Below, piece by piece: positions 33,876 through 42,800 of a stretch of 64,000 nt of DNA. The notes under the pieces are model-generated. The model saw only the letters and a program-made list of their open reading frames with translations. It made no database searches and was not told the DNA's origin. Both the position numbers and the translations under genes were made by a program. This stretch comes from Kangsaoukella pontilimi (GTDB taxonomy: Bacteria; Pseudomonadota; Alphaproteobacteria; Rhodobacterales; Rhodobacteraceae). The stretch's first letter is position 1; every line of letters starts with the position of its first letter. The stretch lies in assembly GCF_009830125.1 (NCBI RefSeq), contig NZ_WUPT01000001.1:62001-126000 (forward strand), read 5' to 3'.

Positions 33876-34772
33876 TCAGGCGGCCGATGGCATGCGTTGG
33901 CTTGCGACGAAATCCGCAAGGACTTCAGCGTATTCCGGATCCGATGCCGCAAGGTAAAGCGTGGCCGAGAGCATGCCGGCCTTGGAGCCGCAATCGAAAC
34001 GCTGCCCCGAGAAGCGATAACCTGCGAGGCCACCGCAGGCTTCGGCGCTGCGGGCGATCGCGTCGGTCAGCTGGATTTCGCCGCCGGCGCCCGGCTCCTG
34101 CGTTCTGAGCGCTTCAAAAATCGCCTCGTCGAGTACGTAGCGTCCCACGACGGCCTCCCGCGATGGCGCATCCTGCGGGTCGGGCTTTTCGACCATGCCG
34201 CGGGCCAGAACAGCGGGACCGCGACGCTCGGTGATGTCGAGAACGCCGTATTTGTTCACGTCCTGCTCGGCAACTTCCATGGTCGCGACCAGATGGCCCG
34301 CGTCGAGCTCCTGGTAGGCATGCGTCAGTTCGGAAAGGGCGCCGCGTTCGCCAAGGATGAGGTCGTCGGGAAGGATGACGGCAACAGGCCCCGGCAGCGC
34401 GAGCTTGGCAGCACACAGCACCGCATGACCCAGTCCAAGCGGCTCATGCTGCATTGTGAATACGACATCATCTTCGGGTGTCGTGAACGAGTTCTCGCGC
34501 AATTCCTGCGCCATCTCGTCCTTGCCCTTGGCATGAAGTTCCGACCGCAGACGGGCGTCGTCCATAACGTGGCGCTCAATCGCGCTCTTCGACGGATGGC
34601 TTACGAAAACCATGCGCTCGACCCCGGCTTCTACGGCTTCGTTGATCGCATACTGGATGAGAGGCGTGTCGATCACCGGCAGAAGCTCCTTCGGCGTTGC
34701 CTTGGTGGCCGGCAGAAAGCGCGTTCCAAGTCCTGCGACGGGGAAAATTGCGGTTCTCACTTTTCTCGACAT
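33876..34772 (-). CDS. galU: UTP-glucose-1-phosphate uridylyltransferase
   Basis: 298 residues from ATG 34772. Nucleotidyltransferase signature FPVAGLGTRFLPATKATPKE (residues 10-29 region), VEKPDPQDAPS and the C-terminal RFDCGSKAGML match GalU. It makes UDP-glucose for cell-surface glycans and could also feed glycosyltransferases. It is divergent from the gpsA-HAD-ggpS operon across 356 bases; cyanobacterial GgpS uses ADP-glucose, so supply of that operon by GalU is possible only if this GgpS accepts UDP-glucose. Confidence 0.94.
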   Translation of the reverse strand: MSRKVRTAIFPVAGLGTRFLPATKATPKELLPVIDTPLIQYAINEAVEAGVERMVFVSHPSKSAIERHVMDDARLRSELHAKGKDEMAQELRENSFTTPEDDVVFTMQHEPLGLGHAVLCAAKLALPGPVAVILPDDLILGERGALSELTHAYQELDAGHLVATMEVAEQDVNKYGVLDITERRGPAVLARGMVEKPDPQDAPSREAVVGRYVLDEAIFEALRTQEPGAGGEIQLTDAIARSAEACGGLAGYRFSGQRFDCGSKAGMLSATLYLAASDPEYAEVLADFVASQRMPSAA

Positions 34773-35128
34773 GTGATGCTCTCTCTCTTCTTTTTCTTCA
34801 TGGGTTCCCGGCGTCGAAGCCGTCTTACTGGCCCCTCCGCTAACGAAACGTTCACGGCTTAACGGTCCGGTTGGGCTTTTGTTTCCGCGATGCGGCAATT
34901 TATTCCAATGAGCATCTGGAACTGCTGAAATCATGAGCAGACTGCCCGGGAAAGGTGCAGTTCGATTAGAGAGCGCCGCTTCAAATTAGCATTTTCAACT
35001 TATTTTCGAGATATTCCTTCACGGCGCGCTCTGTCCTCGCGCACGGGATGCGTCAACTTGTCCGGAACCCTTAGCCAGCGGTCGGGTTGGATAAGCGGAC
35101 GCGATTGCTGCAATGCAGGAGAATTCGA
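34773..35128. other. Divergent galU/gpsA intergenic region
   Basis: 356 bases, locally AT-richer around 34980-35020. It must hold promoters for galU and for the glucosylglycerol operon. I could not fix -35/-10 boxes with confidence and see no strong dyad, terminator or small ORF. It is the place to look for osmotic control. Confidence 0.4.
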
Positions 35129-36271
35129 GTGTCTTGGGAACAAAAAAACGGGCGGGCCGGACAGACACGGTCGGCGCCCTTTCAAACGGTTGCGGTGCTT
35201 GGTTCGGGCTCGTGGGGAACGGCGCTCGCGGCGGTCCTCGCTCGAGGTGGCGCGGACGTGCGGCTGTGGGGTCGGCGCGACGATGTGGCGCTTGATATTA
35301 ATGAGAAGCGCGAGAATGCCGTCTACCTGCCGGGCGTGCCCTTGCCGGAACGGCTGACGGCGACCACCGAAATCAGCGAGGCGCTGGATGGTGCCGAAGC
35401 GGCCATGATCGTCGTTCCGTCGCGCTCGGTGCGCTCTGTGGCGCGGGCGGTCGCGGAGTGGGCGGCCGAAGACATTCCCGTCGCCATCTGCGCAAAGGGG
35501 ATCGAGGCCGATACGGGCCTCTTGATGACGCAGGTTGCGGAGGAAGAACTGGGATCGCGCCCGGTAGGCGCCGTGTCCGGCCCGACCTTCGCCCGTGAAA
35601 CGGCGCTCGGCCATCCGACGGCGGCAACCGTTGCCTTCGACTTCCGTTATGCGGACCGGCTTTCGCCTGCGGAAAGCCCTGCGGCGCGCTTTGCTGTCTC
35701 TTTGTCCGACGGTGCGTTCAGAGGGTATGTCTCTGATGACCTCATCGGCGTCGAGATTGGCGGGGCAGTCAAGAACGTCATCGCGATTGCTTGCGGGATG
35801 ATGACGGGTGCGGGCTTTGCCGAGAATACCCGTGCTGCACTCATCACGCGCGGATTGGACGAGATGAAGAGTCTCGCCGAAGCGCTGGGAGGCCGTCGCG
35901 AGACCGTGACGGGCTTGTCTGGCATCGGCGATCTGACCCTCACCTGTTCATCCGAGACGTCGCGCAACATGTCGCTCGGTACGCAGCTTGGCCGCGGGGT
36001 GAAGCGTGAAGACTGTTTCGACGGTCAACCTGTCGTGGTGGAGGGCGAAATGAACGCCCGGTCCATCACCGATCTCGCGCGCCGTGTCGGCGTCTCAATG
36101 CCCATCGCGGAGGCGGTGCGGAAAATCCTTCATGAAGGCGGGGACCTCGCCGAGACATTCACTGCGCTCTGGTCGCGTCCCATCGAGGCCGAGCCGCGTG
36201 CGATGGACCTGTCCTTCGACCATCCGGCGGCCGATGCCGCCCTTATCAAACTGACCGAGAGGTTTGCGTGA
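35129..36271 (+). CDS. gpsA: Glycerol-3-phosphate dehydrogenase [NAD(P)+]
   Basis: 380 residues from GTG 35129, chosen because GGAG lies 7 bases upstream; a TTG at 35087 is the alternative. Rossmann motif VLGSGSWGTALAA near 33, catalytic Lys in CAKGIE, and GLSGIGDLTLTCSSETSRN are GpsA signatures. The start is longer than in usual GpsA (about 330 residues) by a charged N-terminal segment. It reduces dihydroxyacetone phosphate to sn-glycerol-3-phosphate. Its stop overlaps the HAD gene by 4 bases, and the third gene is ggpS, which needs exactly this product, so it appears dedicated to glucosylglycerol synthesis as well as, or instead of, lipid synthesis. Confidence 0.92.
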   Translation: MSWEQKNGRAGQTRSAPFQTVAVLGSGSWGTALAAVLARGGADVRLWGRRDDVALDINEKRENAVYLPGVPLPERLTATTEISEALDGAEAAMIVVPSRSVRSVARAVAEWAAEDIPVAICAKGIEADTGLLMTQVAEEELGSRPVGAVSGPTFARETALGHPTAATVAFDFRYADRLSPAESPAARFAVSLSDGAFRGYVSDDLIGVEIGGAVKNVIAIACGMMTGAGFAENTRAALITRGLDEMKSLAEALGGRRETVTGLSGIGDLTLTCSSETSRNMSLGTQLGRGVKREDCFDGQPVVVEGEMNARSITDLARRVGVSMPIAEAVRKILHEGGDLAETFTALWSRPIEAEPRAMDLSFDHPAADAALIKLTERFA

Positions 36272-37044
36272 CCCTACAGCAATCGATCACCGGACGACCG
36301 ATTTCCGAAACCGACTTCGTACTCGCTACCGACCTGGACGGAACGTTCCTGGGCGGCACGGACGACGACCGCCGCACCCTCTACGACTGGATAGAAGCCA
36401 ACAGGTCCAGTATCGGGCTGATCTTCGTCACCGGGCGAGACCCGGAGTTCATTCTTGAGATGTGTTCCGAGAATGGTCTGCCCTGGCCCGAGTTCGTCGT
36501 CGGCGATGTCGGTACCACGATTGCGCATGTTACAACGGACGGGCGTATCGCTCCGATCGGGCCGCTTGAAGAGGATATCGCTCATCGCTGGGGCGATTCC
36601 GGACCGCGTGTGAGGGACGCCCTCAAGGATGTGCGGGGTCTTGAGTTGCAGCCGACATCCTTCCGCTACCGCGTGAGCTATTACTACGATCCCGAGACCT
36701 TCGAGGACGCGACGCATGATCTGGTCGCTGAACTGGGCTTCGACACGCTCGTCTCGGACGACAAGTATTTCGATGTTCTGCCGAAGGGCGTCAGCAAAGG
36801 GCCGTCTCTGTTGCGCCTTGTTGAGCATCTTGATCTTTCGCCCGACCGTGTTCTTGCCGCCGGCGACACGATGAACGATTTCTCGATGCTGACCTGTGGC
36901 CTGCCGGCCGTGGCCGTCGGCGGATCAGAAGCTCCGCTTCTGGCCGCGCTGGAAGGCCATGATAAGGTGCATCGCGCAGAACCTGTGGGCGCTGCCGGAA
37001 TCCTTGACGCCGTGCGCGCCTTCAATCTGCACCCCACACCCTGA
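36268..37044 (+). CDS. HAD-superfamily phosphatase, probable glucosylglycerol-3-phosphate phosphatase
   Basis: 258 residues with a GTG start overlapping the gpsA stop. HAD motif I is DLDGTFLGG (near 22), motif II FVTGRD, the Lys is in LPKGVSKGPS and motif IV is AAGDTMNDFSM: the Cof/sucrose-phosphate-phosphatase-like class. Lying between gpsA and ggpS it should dephosphorylate glucosylglycerol-phosphate. Cyanobacteria use an unrelated phosphatase (StpA/GgpP); in some heterotrophs a HAD phosphatase domain is fused to GgpS (GgpPS). Here the two are separate genes. Substrate is inferred from context. Confidence 0.78.
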   Translation: MTLQQSITGRPISETDFVLATDLDGTFLGGTDDDRRTLYDWIEANRSSIGLIFVTGRDPEFILEMCSENGLPWPEFVVGDVGTTIAHVTTDGRIAPIGPLEEDIAHRWGDSGPRVRDALKDVRGLELQPTSFRYRVSYYYDPETFEDATHDLVAELGFDTLVSDDKYFDVLPKGVSKGPSLLRLVEHLDLSPDRVLAAGDTMNDFSMLTCGLPAVAVGGSEAPLLAALEGHDKVHRAEPVGAAGILDAVRAFNLHPTP

Positions 37045-37065
37045 CACCCACAGAAAGGAGCCCCC

Positions 37066-38571
37066 ATGTCATCCGATCTGGTCATCGTTTACCACCGCCA
37101 GCCCTATGAGGAGGTTGAGCTCGACGGAAAAATCGAGTTCCGCGAGAACAAGAGCCCGAACGGTATCGTCCCAACCCTGAAGTCATTCTTCGGCAAGGTC
37201 GATCACGGCGCCTGGGTGGCTTGGAAGCAGGCCGAGGACACCGCCAATCCGGGCTTCGACCGCGTCGTCGAAATCGAGGATGATTACGGCAAGTATTCGG
37301 TGTCGCGCCTGCCCCTGACCGAAAATCAGGTCAAGCAGTTCTACCACGTCACATCGAAAGAAGCATTCTGGCCGATCCTGCACGGCTTCAAGGAGCGCTA
37401 TAATTACGACCCCGTCGACTGGCCGAATTTCCGGCAAGTGAACTGGTCCTTCGCCGAGGCCGCCGCATCCGAAGCCGCCGAGGGAGCCCTCGTCTGGGTC
37501 CACGACTACAATCTCTGGCTGGTGCCGGGCTATCTGCGGCAGATGCGGCCGGATGTGAAGATCGCCTTCTTTCACCACACGCCTTTCCCGCCGCCGGATA
37601 TCTTCAACGTGCTGCCGTGGCGGAAGGAAATCACGGAAAGCCTTCTCGCATGCGACGCGGTCGGGTTCCATATCCCGCGCTACGCGGCGAATTTCGTACA
37701 GGTTGCGCGGTCCCTGACGGATGTCGACGTGACGGAACGGGTGCGCGTCTCGGAAGATCTGATTTCGGAAGGCACTGCCCTGACCGAACGCACAGTGCCG
37801 ACGCGTCTGTCGTGGAAAGGCCGGGATGTGATCGTGAACACCGCATCGGTCGGTGTCGACACCGCTTATATCGCGGAACGCGCAGCAACTGACGAGACGG
37901 CAAATCAGGTCGCCCGCATCCGTAAGGAAATGGGCGATGCGCAGCTCATCCTGTCGGTCGGCCGAACGGATTACACCAAGGGCGGCGTCGAACAGATGCA
38001 GAGCTTTGAGCGTGTACTCGAAGCCAATCCCGAACTGCACGGCAAGGTGCGGCTCATGCATGTATCGGTCAGTGCCAACCGGAACATGACCGTCTATGCC
38101 GAGGTGCAGGCCGCCATCGAAGAGACGGCAGGCCGGATCAACGGCCGTTTCGGGCGACTCGACTGGCAACCGATCAGCCTGATCAGCAGACCGATCCCAT
38201 TCGCGGAGCTGGTGGCCTATTACCGGGCCGCCGACGTCGCATGGATCACACCGCTTGCGGACGGGATGAACCTTGTGTGCAAGGAATACGTCTCGGCAAG
38301 AACGGACGGCGCTGGCGTTCTGGTTCTGTCGGAATTCGCCGGCGCGGCGGTCGAACTGGGGTCGGCTGTGATCGCCAACCCGTTTTCGAACCGTTCGATG
38401 GACGAGGCGATCCTTCGCGGCCTGCGCATGGGCGAGGACGAGCAGCGTGCGCGGATGGCCGAGCTCAAGAAGGCGGTCGAGAAATACGACGTCGGGGCCT
38501 GGGGCCGATCCATCGACGAAGTTCTGGGCAAGGTCGGCGGCAGCCCGTCGCCGAAGCCCGAAGCCGCCTGA
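37066..38571 (+). CDS. ggpS: Glucosylglycerol-phosphate synthase (GT20 family)
   Basis: 501 residues, nearly the length of Synechocystis GgpS. The N-terminus LVIVYHRQPYEEVELDGK, then KSPNGIVPTLKSFFGK, HDYNLWLVPGYLRQ, FFHHTPFPPPDIFNVLPW and ILSEFAG-type VLSEFAGAAVELG follow cyanobacterial GgpS more closely than trehalose-6-phosphate synthase OtsA. The enzyme joins NDP-glucose (ADP-glucose in cyanobacteria) and glycerol-3-phosphate. AAGGAG precedes the ATG, 21 bases after the phosphatase. OtsA is the alternative, but gpsA in the same operon and the YHRQPY opening favour GgpS. Confidence 0.88.
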   Translation: MSSDLVIVYHRQPYEEVELDGKIEFRENKSPNGIVPTLKSFFGKVDHGAWVAWKQAEDTANPGFDRVVEIEDDYGKYSVSRLPLTENQVKQFYHVTSKEAFWPILHGFKERYNYDPVDWPNFRQVNWSFAEAAASEAAEGALVWVHDYNLWLVPGYLRQMRPDVKIAFFHHTPFPPPDIFNVLPWRKEITESLLACDAVGFHIPRYAANFVQVARSLTDVDVTERVRVSEDLISEGTALTERTVPTRLSWKGRDVIVNTASVGVDTAYIAERAATDETANQVARIRKEMGDAQLILSVGRTDYTKGGVEQMQSFERVLEANPELHGKVRLMHVSVSANRNMTVYAEVQAAIEETAGRINGRFGRLDWQPISLISRPIPFAELVAYYRAADVAWITPLADGMNLVCKEYVSARTDGAGVLVLSEFAGAAVELGSAVIANPFSNRSMDEAILRGLRMGEDEQRARMAELKKAVEKYDVGAWGRSIDEVLGKVGGSPSPKPEAA

Positions 38572-38620
38572 CGACTGGGCGCTTCAGTAGATTTGCGCTT
38601 GCTTGCGCAATCGCGGGAAA

Positions 38621-38688
38621 GAGGGGGCGCTGCCCCCTCTTGGCCTCTGGCCAATTCACCCCCGGGATATATCAGAACAGGCGAAGAC
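38621..38688 (+). repeat. Intergenic repeat copy A (plus), possible terminator of ggpS
   Basis: Hairpin GAGGGGGC-GCT-GCCCCCTC (38621-38639), second hairpin TTGGCC-TCT-GGCCAA (38640-38654), then CCCCCGGGATATATCAGAAC and AGGCGAAGAC. The same order of hairpin, hairpin and tail is seen in copies B and C. It lies between the convergent ggpS and ferredoxin-like genes and forms a head-to-head pair with copy B. Confidence 0.7.
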
Positions 38689-38705
38689 AATTTGACTTAA
38701 ATTTT

Positions 38706-38763
38706 CGCTTCTTCTGTTGAAAAATACTCCGGGGAGGTCCGGAGGGGCAGCGCCCCTCTGGCC
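38706..38763 (-). repeat. Intergenic repeat copy B (minus)
   Basis: On the minus strand: GGCCAGAGGGGCGCTGCCCC (GGGGC-GCT-GCCCC stem), TCCGGACCTCCCCGGAGTAT, then TTTTCAACAGAAGAAGCG. Together with copy A it makes an imperfect palindrome of about 140 bases centred on AATTTGACTTAAATT. It ends 4 bases before the stop codon of the convergent 4Fe-4S gene. Confidence 0.72.
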
Positions 38764-38766
38764 CCT

Positions 38767-40743
38767 TCAGTTCTTGTCGCGTTCCGCGATCTCGTCTTCC
38801 GTCGTTCTGACGCGTGGCCGGTCACCCATTCGGAAGGGTGACGCCTCTTGGTGATACTGTGCTGTGATACGGCAATCGTCGCACATCTGGATCAGTCGCG
38901 TGTTGTCGGAATTCGTGTACATCCAGTGCTGGCCACTCAGCTTTTCAACGATCCTCTCTATCGTCGATCGGACGCCGAAAGCCTTACCGCATTCGATACA
39001 CTCGAAAGGCTCTTCCTCGTTCAGGACGCGGAATTCCAGAGCCGCTTTCGAGGTATCGAGTTGCGGCACGAGGCTGATTGCATTCTCCGGGCATGTGGAG
39101 GCGCAGATACCGCATTGCAGACACGCGGCCTCCTGGAAACGCAATTGCGGTCGATCCGCGCTGTCGCCGAGCGCGCCGACGGGGCAGAGCGAAACGCAGG
39201 CGAGGCAGAGCGTACAGGCGTCGGTGTCCACGGCAATCGCGCCGTATGGGGCGCCATCGGGCAGCGGAATCGGCGTTTCGCTCTTGGTCATCGCTGCTGC
39301 AGCGATACGGGTCACCTCGCGCCGTCCGCCGAGCGGCAGGATAGGCTCGGCGTCCAGCGGGGCCGCGGGCCCCTCGTCATAAAGTGCGGCTTCGAGCGCG
39401 TCGGGCTCGGCCGGTTCAACCAGTGAAATCTGCGTGTCGTTTTCCAGAATTGCGTTGGCCAGCGCGATTTCCCGGTTGGGCACCGACAGGTCGCTCCGGG
39501 GCCCGGCCAGAACCGTCGCGGTTGCAAAGCCCACGCCGAGCGCCGCCAGCAGTTCGGCATGACCGACGCCCTCGATGTTCGGGACCTCGACCGGGATCAC
39601 GTCAGCAGGCAGACCGCGGCCGAAGCGTGCGGAAAGGCGGATCAGTTCGGCACCATGCTCGGCGTCGTGGAATAGCACCCTAGGCGCGCCGGAACCACCC
39701 GCCTTGCGATACGCCGACGCCAGTGTCCGAAGCCGTGCGAAGAGGTGGCTGACCGGCGGATCGTCATAGCTTGCGGCGCCGGACGGGCAGACCGCCGCGC
39801 AGGCACCGCAGCCGGCGCAAATGTCGGGGTCGATGCTGACGTGGTCGCCTGCCGGCACGATTGCGCCGGTCGGGCAGACCGTCAGACAACGGTCGCAGCC
39901 CTGTTGCGAGGCTCGTGAATGCGCGCAGATCGACGCGTCGTAGCGGATGTAGATCGGTTTCTCGAACGTGCCCTGCAGGTCGCGCGCCTCGGCGATCGCC
40001 GTCTGCACGCGGCGCGGGTCGCCTGGATCGGCGCGAACATAGCCGTCGCGCTTGTGATCGGCGGGAAAGAGCGGGCCTTGGCCCCGGAGATCGAGAATGA
40101 TGTCGCAGCCCGACCGGGCGCCGTCCGCGGCATCGCCGAAGCGCGCGGCACCCCGTCCGCCGGGGAGCATCTGGCGATAGCCGTCCACGACGACCTCGAA
40201 CCGGCCGAGAGAGCCGCTCGCAGATTTCAGCCGTCCGAGCGCCACGTCGAAGAGGTCGGTGGGCACCATGTCGTCTGGCGCGCTGTCCAGAAGCGCTGTT
40301 ACGGCCAGCGTGTCGGACAGCACTTCGGCCGCGTCGAGCACGACGTCGGGCGCGCCGAGGATCAGGCAGGTGCCCGAGGAGTCGATGTCGCGCAGCGGCG
40401 TGGCCGGGCGGGGCAGGGCGGCCTCTGCCAGAAGCGCGGCCTGCTTGGCGAAGGCGCGGCCATCCGCCGTCCAGCCGGCCCGGTCGCGGATATCGGCCGT
40501 GGCGAGGCGGTCGCCCGCACCCAGCTCATCGGCCAACTCCTCGAAAAAGCCTGCCATCTGGCCGCAGGCGATCAGGGTCGTTCCGTCTTCGGCCAGCGCC
40601 TTGGCCGCGACGTCCGTATCGCCAGTGCAGGCCCGCGTTGCGCGGAGGACGCTGGCCCCGGCCAGCGCCGCCGACGCGCTTTCGGGATCGGTCTCCATCG
40701 TGCTTTCGCAGGAACACAGAATAACCCGTTCGATCTTCGCCAT
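38767..40743 (-). CDS. 4Fe-4S binding protein of the formate dehydrogenase locus
   Basis: 658 residues. An N-terminal Cys pair (LCSCEST) is followed by a disulfide-reductase-like region; two ferredoxin-type clusters lie near 280-320 (CDRCLTVCP, CAGCGACAAVCP) and two more near 505-560 (CTLCLACVSLCP, CLQCGICASTCP). The C-terminus has CIECGKAF and CDDCR, possibly a zinc or extra cluster site. Such large poly-ferredoxins accompany DUF3305/DUF3306 and fdh genes in proteobacteria and are thought to serve electron transfer or maturation of formate dehydrogenase. It is divergent from DUF3305 across 92 bases. Cytoplasmic, no TAT signal. Confidence 0.83.
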   Translation of the reverse strand: MAKIERVILCSCESTMETDPESASAALAGASVLRATRACTGDTDVAAKALAEDGTTLIACGQMAGFFEELADELGAGDRLATADIRDRAGWTADGRAFAKQAALLAEAALPRPATPLRDIDSSGTCLILGAPDVVLDAAEVLSDTLAVTALLDSAPDDMVPTDLFDVALGRLKSASGSLGRFEVVVDGYRQMLPGGRGAARFGDAADGARSGCDIILDLRGQGPLFPADHKRDGYVRADPGDPRRVQTAIAEARDLQGTFEKPIYIRYDASICAHSRASQQGCDRCLTVCPTGAIVPAGDHVSIDPDICAGCGACAAVCPSGAASYDDPPVSHLFARLRTLASAYRKAGGSGAPRVLFHDAEHGAELIRLSARFGRGLPADVIPVEVPNIEGVGHAELLAALGVGFATATVLAGPRSDLSVPNREIALANAILENDTQISLVEPAEPDALEAALYDEGPAAPLDAEPILPLGGRREVTRIAAAAMTKSETPIPLPDGAPYGAIAVDTDACTLCLACVSLCPVGALGDSADRPQLRFQEAACLQCGICASTCPENAISLVPQLDTSKAALEFRVLNEEEPFECIECGKAFGVRSTIERIVEKLSGQHWMYTNSDNTRLIQMCDDCRITAQYHQEASPFRMGDRPRVRTTEDEIAERDKN

Positions 40744-40835
40744 GACCTCGGACTCCTCCCTCCGAATCCCGACCTTGCGGCGGCATACTGGTCAGTTGTT
40801 TTGACAATGGCAAACAAGCTGCGTTTAGTCATGTC

Positions 40836-41420
40836 ATGAGCAAAACGACCGACATCGCTTCCAAGGAGATCGTGATCCCGCTCGGCGTCGTTCTGCGCCG
40901 CAGCCCGGGTGTCACGCGCTGGGCCAAATGGGCGTGGAAAGCGGTTGCGCTGATTCCCGGCGCCACCGAGGCGGGCTGGCGCGTTCTTCGCGAGGAAAAC
41001 GGCCATACCGAATACCTCGCCGCTGTCGCGCGGCTGGAGCTTCACGCGACCGAGGTGGGCTCATACCGCACGTCACTGATGATGACGCCTCCGTCGATCT
41101 TCGTCGTTCTCGACAAGGGCGCGCATGTGGAAAACGAGCATGGAGTCGACGTCCATGTCGTGACGGCATCGGCGGACATCGCGGGCGATTACACCGATAG
41201 CGCCGAGGTGCTGGTCGAGCCGGTGGCGATGCCCGATGCGCTTGTCGCTATGATCCGAGATTTCTGCGAGGCGCATTACAGGGAAACCGAATTCAAGAAA
41301 CGCCGGCGCGACAGGGCTCGGGTGGACCTGACGCAGGACGGCAAGGGCGATCCGCGAATCCGCCAGGAGTCGGACGTCTATCGCGCTCCGGCCGGCCTGA
41401 AGCCCGGAGCGTCGAAATGA
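40836..41420 (+). CDS. DUF3305 family protein (formate dehydrogenase locus)
   Basis: 194 residues. PLGVVLRRSPGVTRWAKWAWKAVALIPG, read in parts near 16-44, then WRVLREENGHTEYLAA identify DUF3305, a family seen almost only in molybdoenzyme formate dehydrogenase clusters. It overlaps the following DUF3306 gene by 4 bases. Cytoplasmic and without cofactor motifs; a maturation or assembly role is inferred from consistent linkage. Confidence 0.85.
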   Translation: MSKTTDIASKEIVIPLGVVLRRSPGVTRWAKWAWKAVALIPGATEAGWRVLREENGHTEYLAAVARLELHATEVGSYRTSLMMTPPSIFVVLDKGAHVENEHGVDVHVVTASADIAGDYTDSAEVLVEPVAMPDALVAMIRDFCEAHYRETEFKKRRRDRARVDLTQDGKGDPRIRQESDVYRAPAGLKPGASK

Positions 41421-42034
41421 GCGGCGACGACGACAGCCTTCTATCCCGTTGGAGCAAAAGGAAAAGGGCCGTTGCCGAAGAGGCGCGGGTCGAAGAAAAG
41501 CCTATGCCTGAGGCGGTCGGAAGTGACGATGCTGCCGTCGGGGCCATGCCGGAACCGTTTGAGGATGAGCCAGAGGACGTGGTCCTTGCGCGGCTTGGCT
41601 TGCCCGATCCCGACACGCTCGGGGCGGGGGACGATTTCTCGGGCTTCATGCGGGCGGGCGTACCCGATCTGATTCGCAAACGTGCGCTTCGACGTCTCTG
41701 GCGCAGCAATCCCGTTCTGGCGAATGTCGACGGGCTGAATGACTACGATGAGGATTTCAACTCGCCTGAAGAGACATTGAAGATCCTCAAGACCGCCTAT
41801 CAGGTCGGGCGCGGATTCCTGAGGCCGGAGCCCGAATCGACGGACTCTGAAACAGATTCGGCGAGCGTCGTTGACGAGACGACAGATGATGCCGTGGCCG
41901 CCGGGGCCGAGACCCATGAAGACGCGCCTCATGCCGCGCCCGAAGGCACAGGCCATCCGGCACCGACGGAAGCGCCTGCGGAGGCTCGTGAACCCGCGCC
42001 GGCCCGCCCCCAACGGATGCGCTTTCGAACCTGA
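41417..42034 (+). CDS. DUF3306 family protein (formate dehydrogenase locus)
   Basis: 205 residues. The opening LLSRWSKRKRAVAEEAR and the central FMRAGVPDLIRKRALRRLWRSNPVLANVDGLNDYDEDF, seen in parts at about 75-115, define DUF3306. The C-terminal 70 residues are low-complexity Glu/Ala/Pro-rich and end in basic PQRMRFRT. It is translated in overlap with DUF3305 and is a probable partner. Function unknown beyond linkage to fdh. Confidence 0.85.
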   Translation: MSGDDDSLLSRWSKRKRAVAEEARVEEKPMPEAVGSDDAAVGAMPEPFEDEPEDVVLARLGLPDPDTLGAGDDFSGFMRAGVPDLIRKRALRRLWRSNPVLANVDGLNDYDEDFNSPEETLKILKTAYQVGRGFLRPEPESTDSETDSASVVDETTDDAVAAGAETHEDAPHAAPEGTGHPAPTEAPAEAREPAPARPQRMRFRT

Positions 42035-42108
42035 GAGCGGGGCGCACGTTCCACAGGCGCCGGATTGGAAAATTTATTTGCCCAGACAAAAAACTTGCCG
42101 TAGCGTGA

Positions 42109-42756
42109 ATGTGTGCAACGGAATACTGGGAACCGCGAGTGAGCCAAAAGAGCCAAACGGCCGGGCTTGATGTGCAGATTGCCGAGGAAGATCTTCTTCG
42201 CGCAGACCTCTATGCCATGCTCGCACGTCTTCTGGCAGGACCGCCCGACACCGCGACGCTTGAAAGCGCCTCGAAACTGGGTGGAGACGGCTCTGACCTC
42301 GGGCAGGGCGTGGCCGCCCTGGCAAAGGTGGCGGCCTCTGCGGCGCCTTCGGGCGTCGAACGCGAATACAACACGCTTTTCATCGGTCTCGGACGCGGCG
42401 AGCTTCTGCCCTATGCCAGCTATTACCTGACCGGTTTCCTGAACGAGAAGCCGCTGGCGCGGCTGCGCGGGCACATGGCCCAGCTCGGGATCGAGCGGAA
42501 CCCCGACGTGAAAGAGCCGGAGGATCACATCGCCACGCTCTGCGAGATGATGGCGGGTCTGATCCGTGGCGCCTATGGCGACCCGCTGTCGCTCGACGAT
42601 CAGCACGCCTTCTTCAACACACATCTCGCCACATGGGCGGGACATTTCTTTACCGACCTCGAAGCCGCCGAGAACTCGGTCTTCTATGCGCCTGTCGGCA
42701 AGATCGGCCGCGCCTTCATGGAGATCGAGATCGAAGCCTTCAGGATGGACACCTGA
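42109..42756 (+). CDS. TorD/DmsD family molybdoenzyme chaperone
   Basis: 215 residues, all-helical TorD-like. EEDLLRADLYAMLARLLAGPP near 25-45 (in two parts), REYNTLFIGLGRGELLPYASYYLTG in the middle and EPEDHIATLCEMMAGLI are typical. Such chaperones bind the twin-arginine leader of the molybdoenzyme until cofactor insertion is complete; the target here is FdhA. ATG 42109 is used, but GTG 42139 is a reasonable alternative since the first ten residues look unrelated. Upstream 74 bases are AT-rich and may hold a promoter. Confidence 0.83.
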   Translation: MCATEYWEPRVSQKSQTAGLDVQIAEEDLLRADLYAMLARLLAGPPDTATLESASKLGGDGSDLGQGVAALAKVAASAAPSGVEREYNTLFIGLGRGELLPYASYYLTGFLNEKPLARLRGHMAQLGIERNPDVKEPEDHIATLCEMMAGLIRGAYGDPLSLDDQHAFFNTHLATWAGHFFTDLEAAENSVFYAPVGKIGRAFMEIEIEAFRMDT

Positions 42757-42800
42757 CGCCGGACGCGGCGTCGCCAAGACGATAGAAAGGGAGGATCACC

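Noticed and set aside
37066-38571. Calling the GT20 gene trehalose-6-phosphate synthase (otsA)
   Set aside because: The YHRQPY, SPNGIVPTLKSFF and related motifs fit GgpS, and gpsA is in the same operon; otsA would normally pair with otsB and not gpsA. Kept as the stated alternative.
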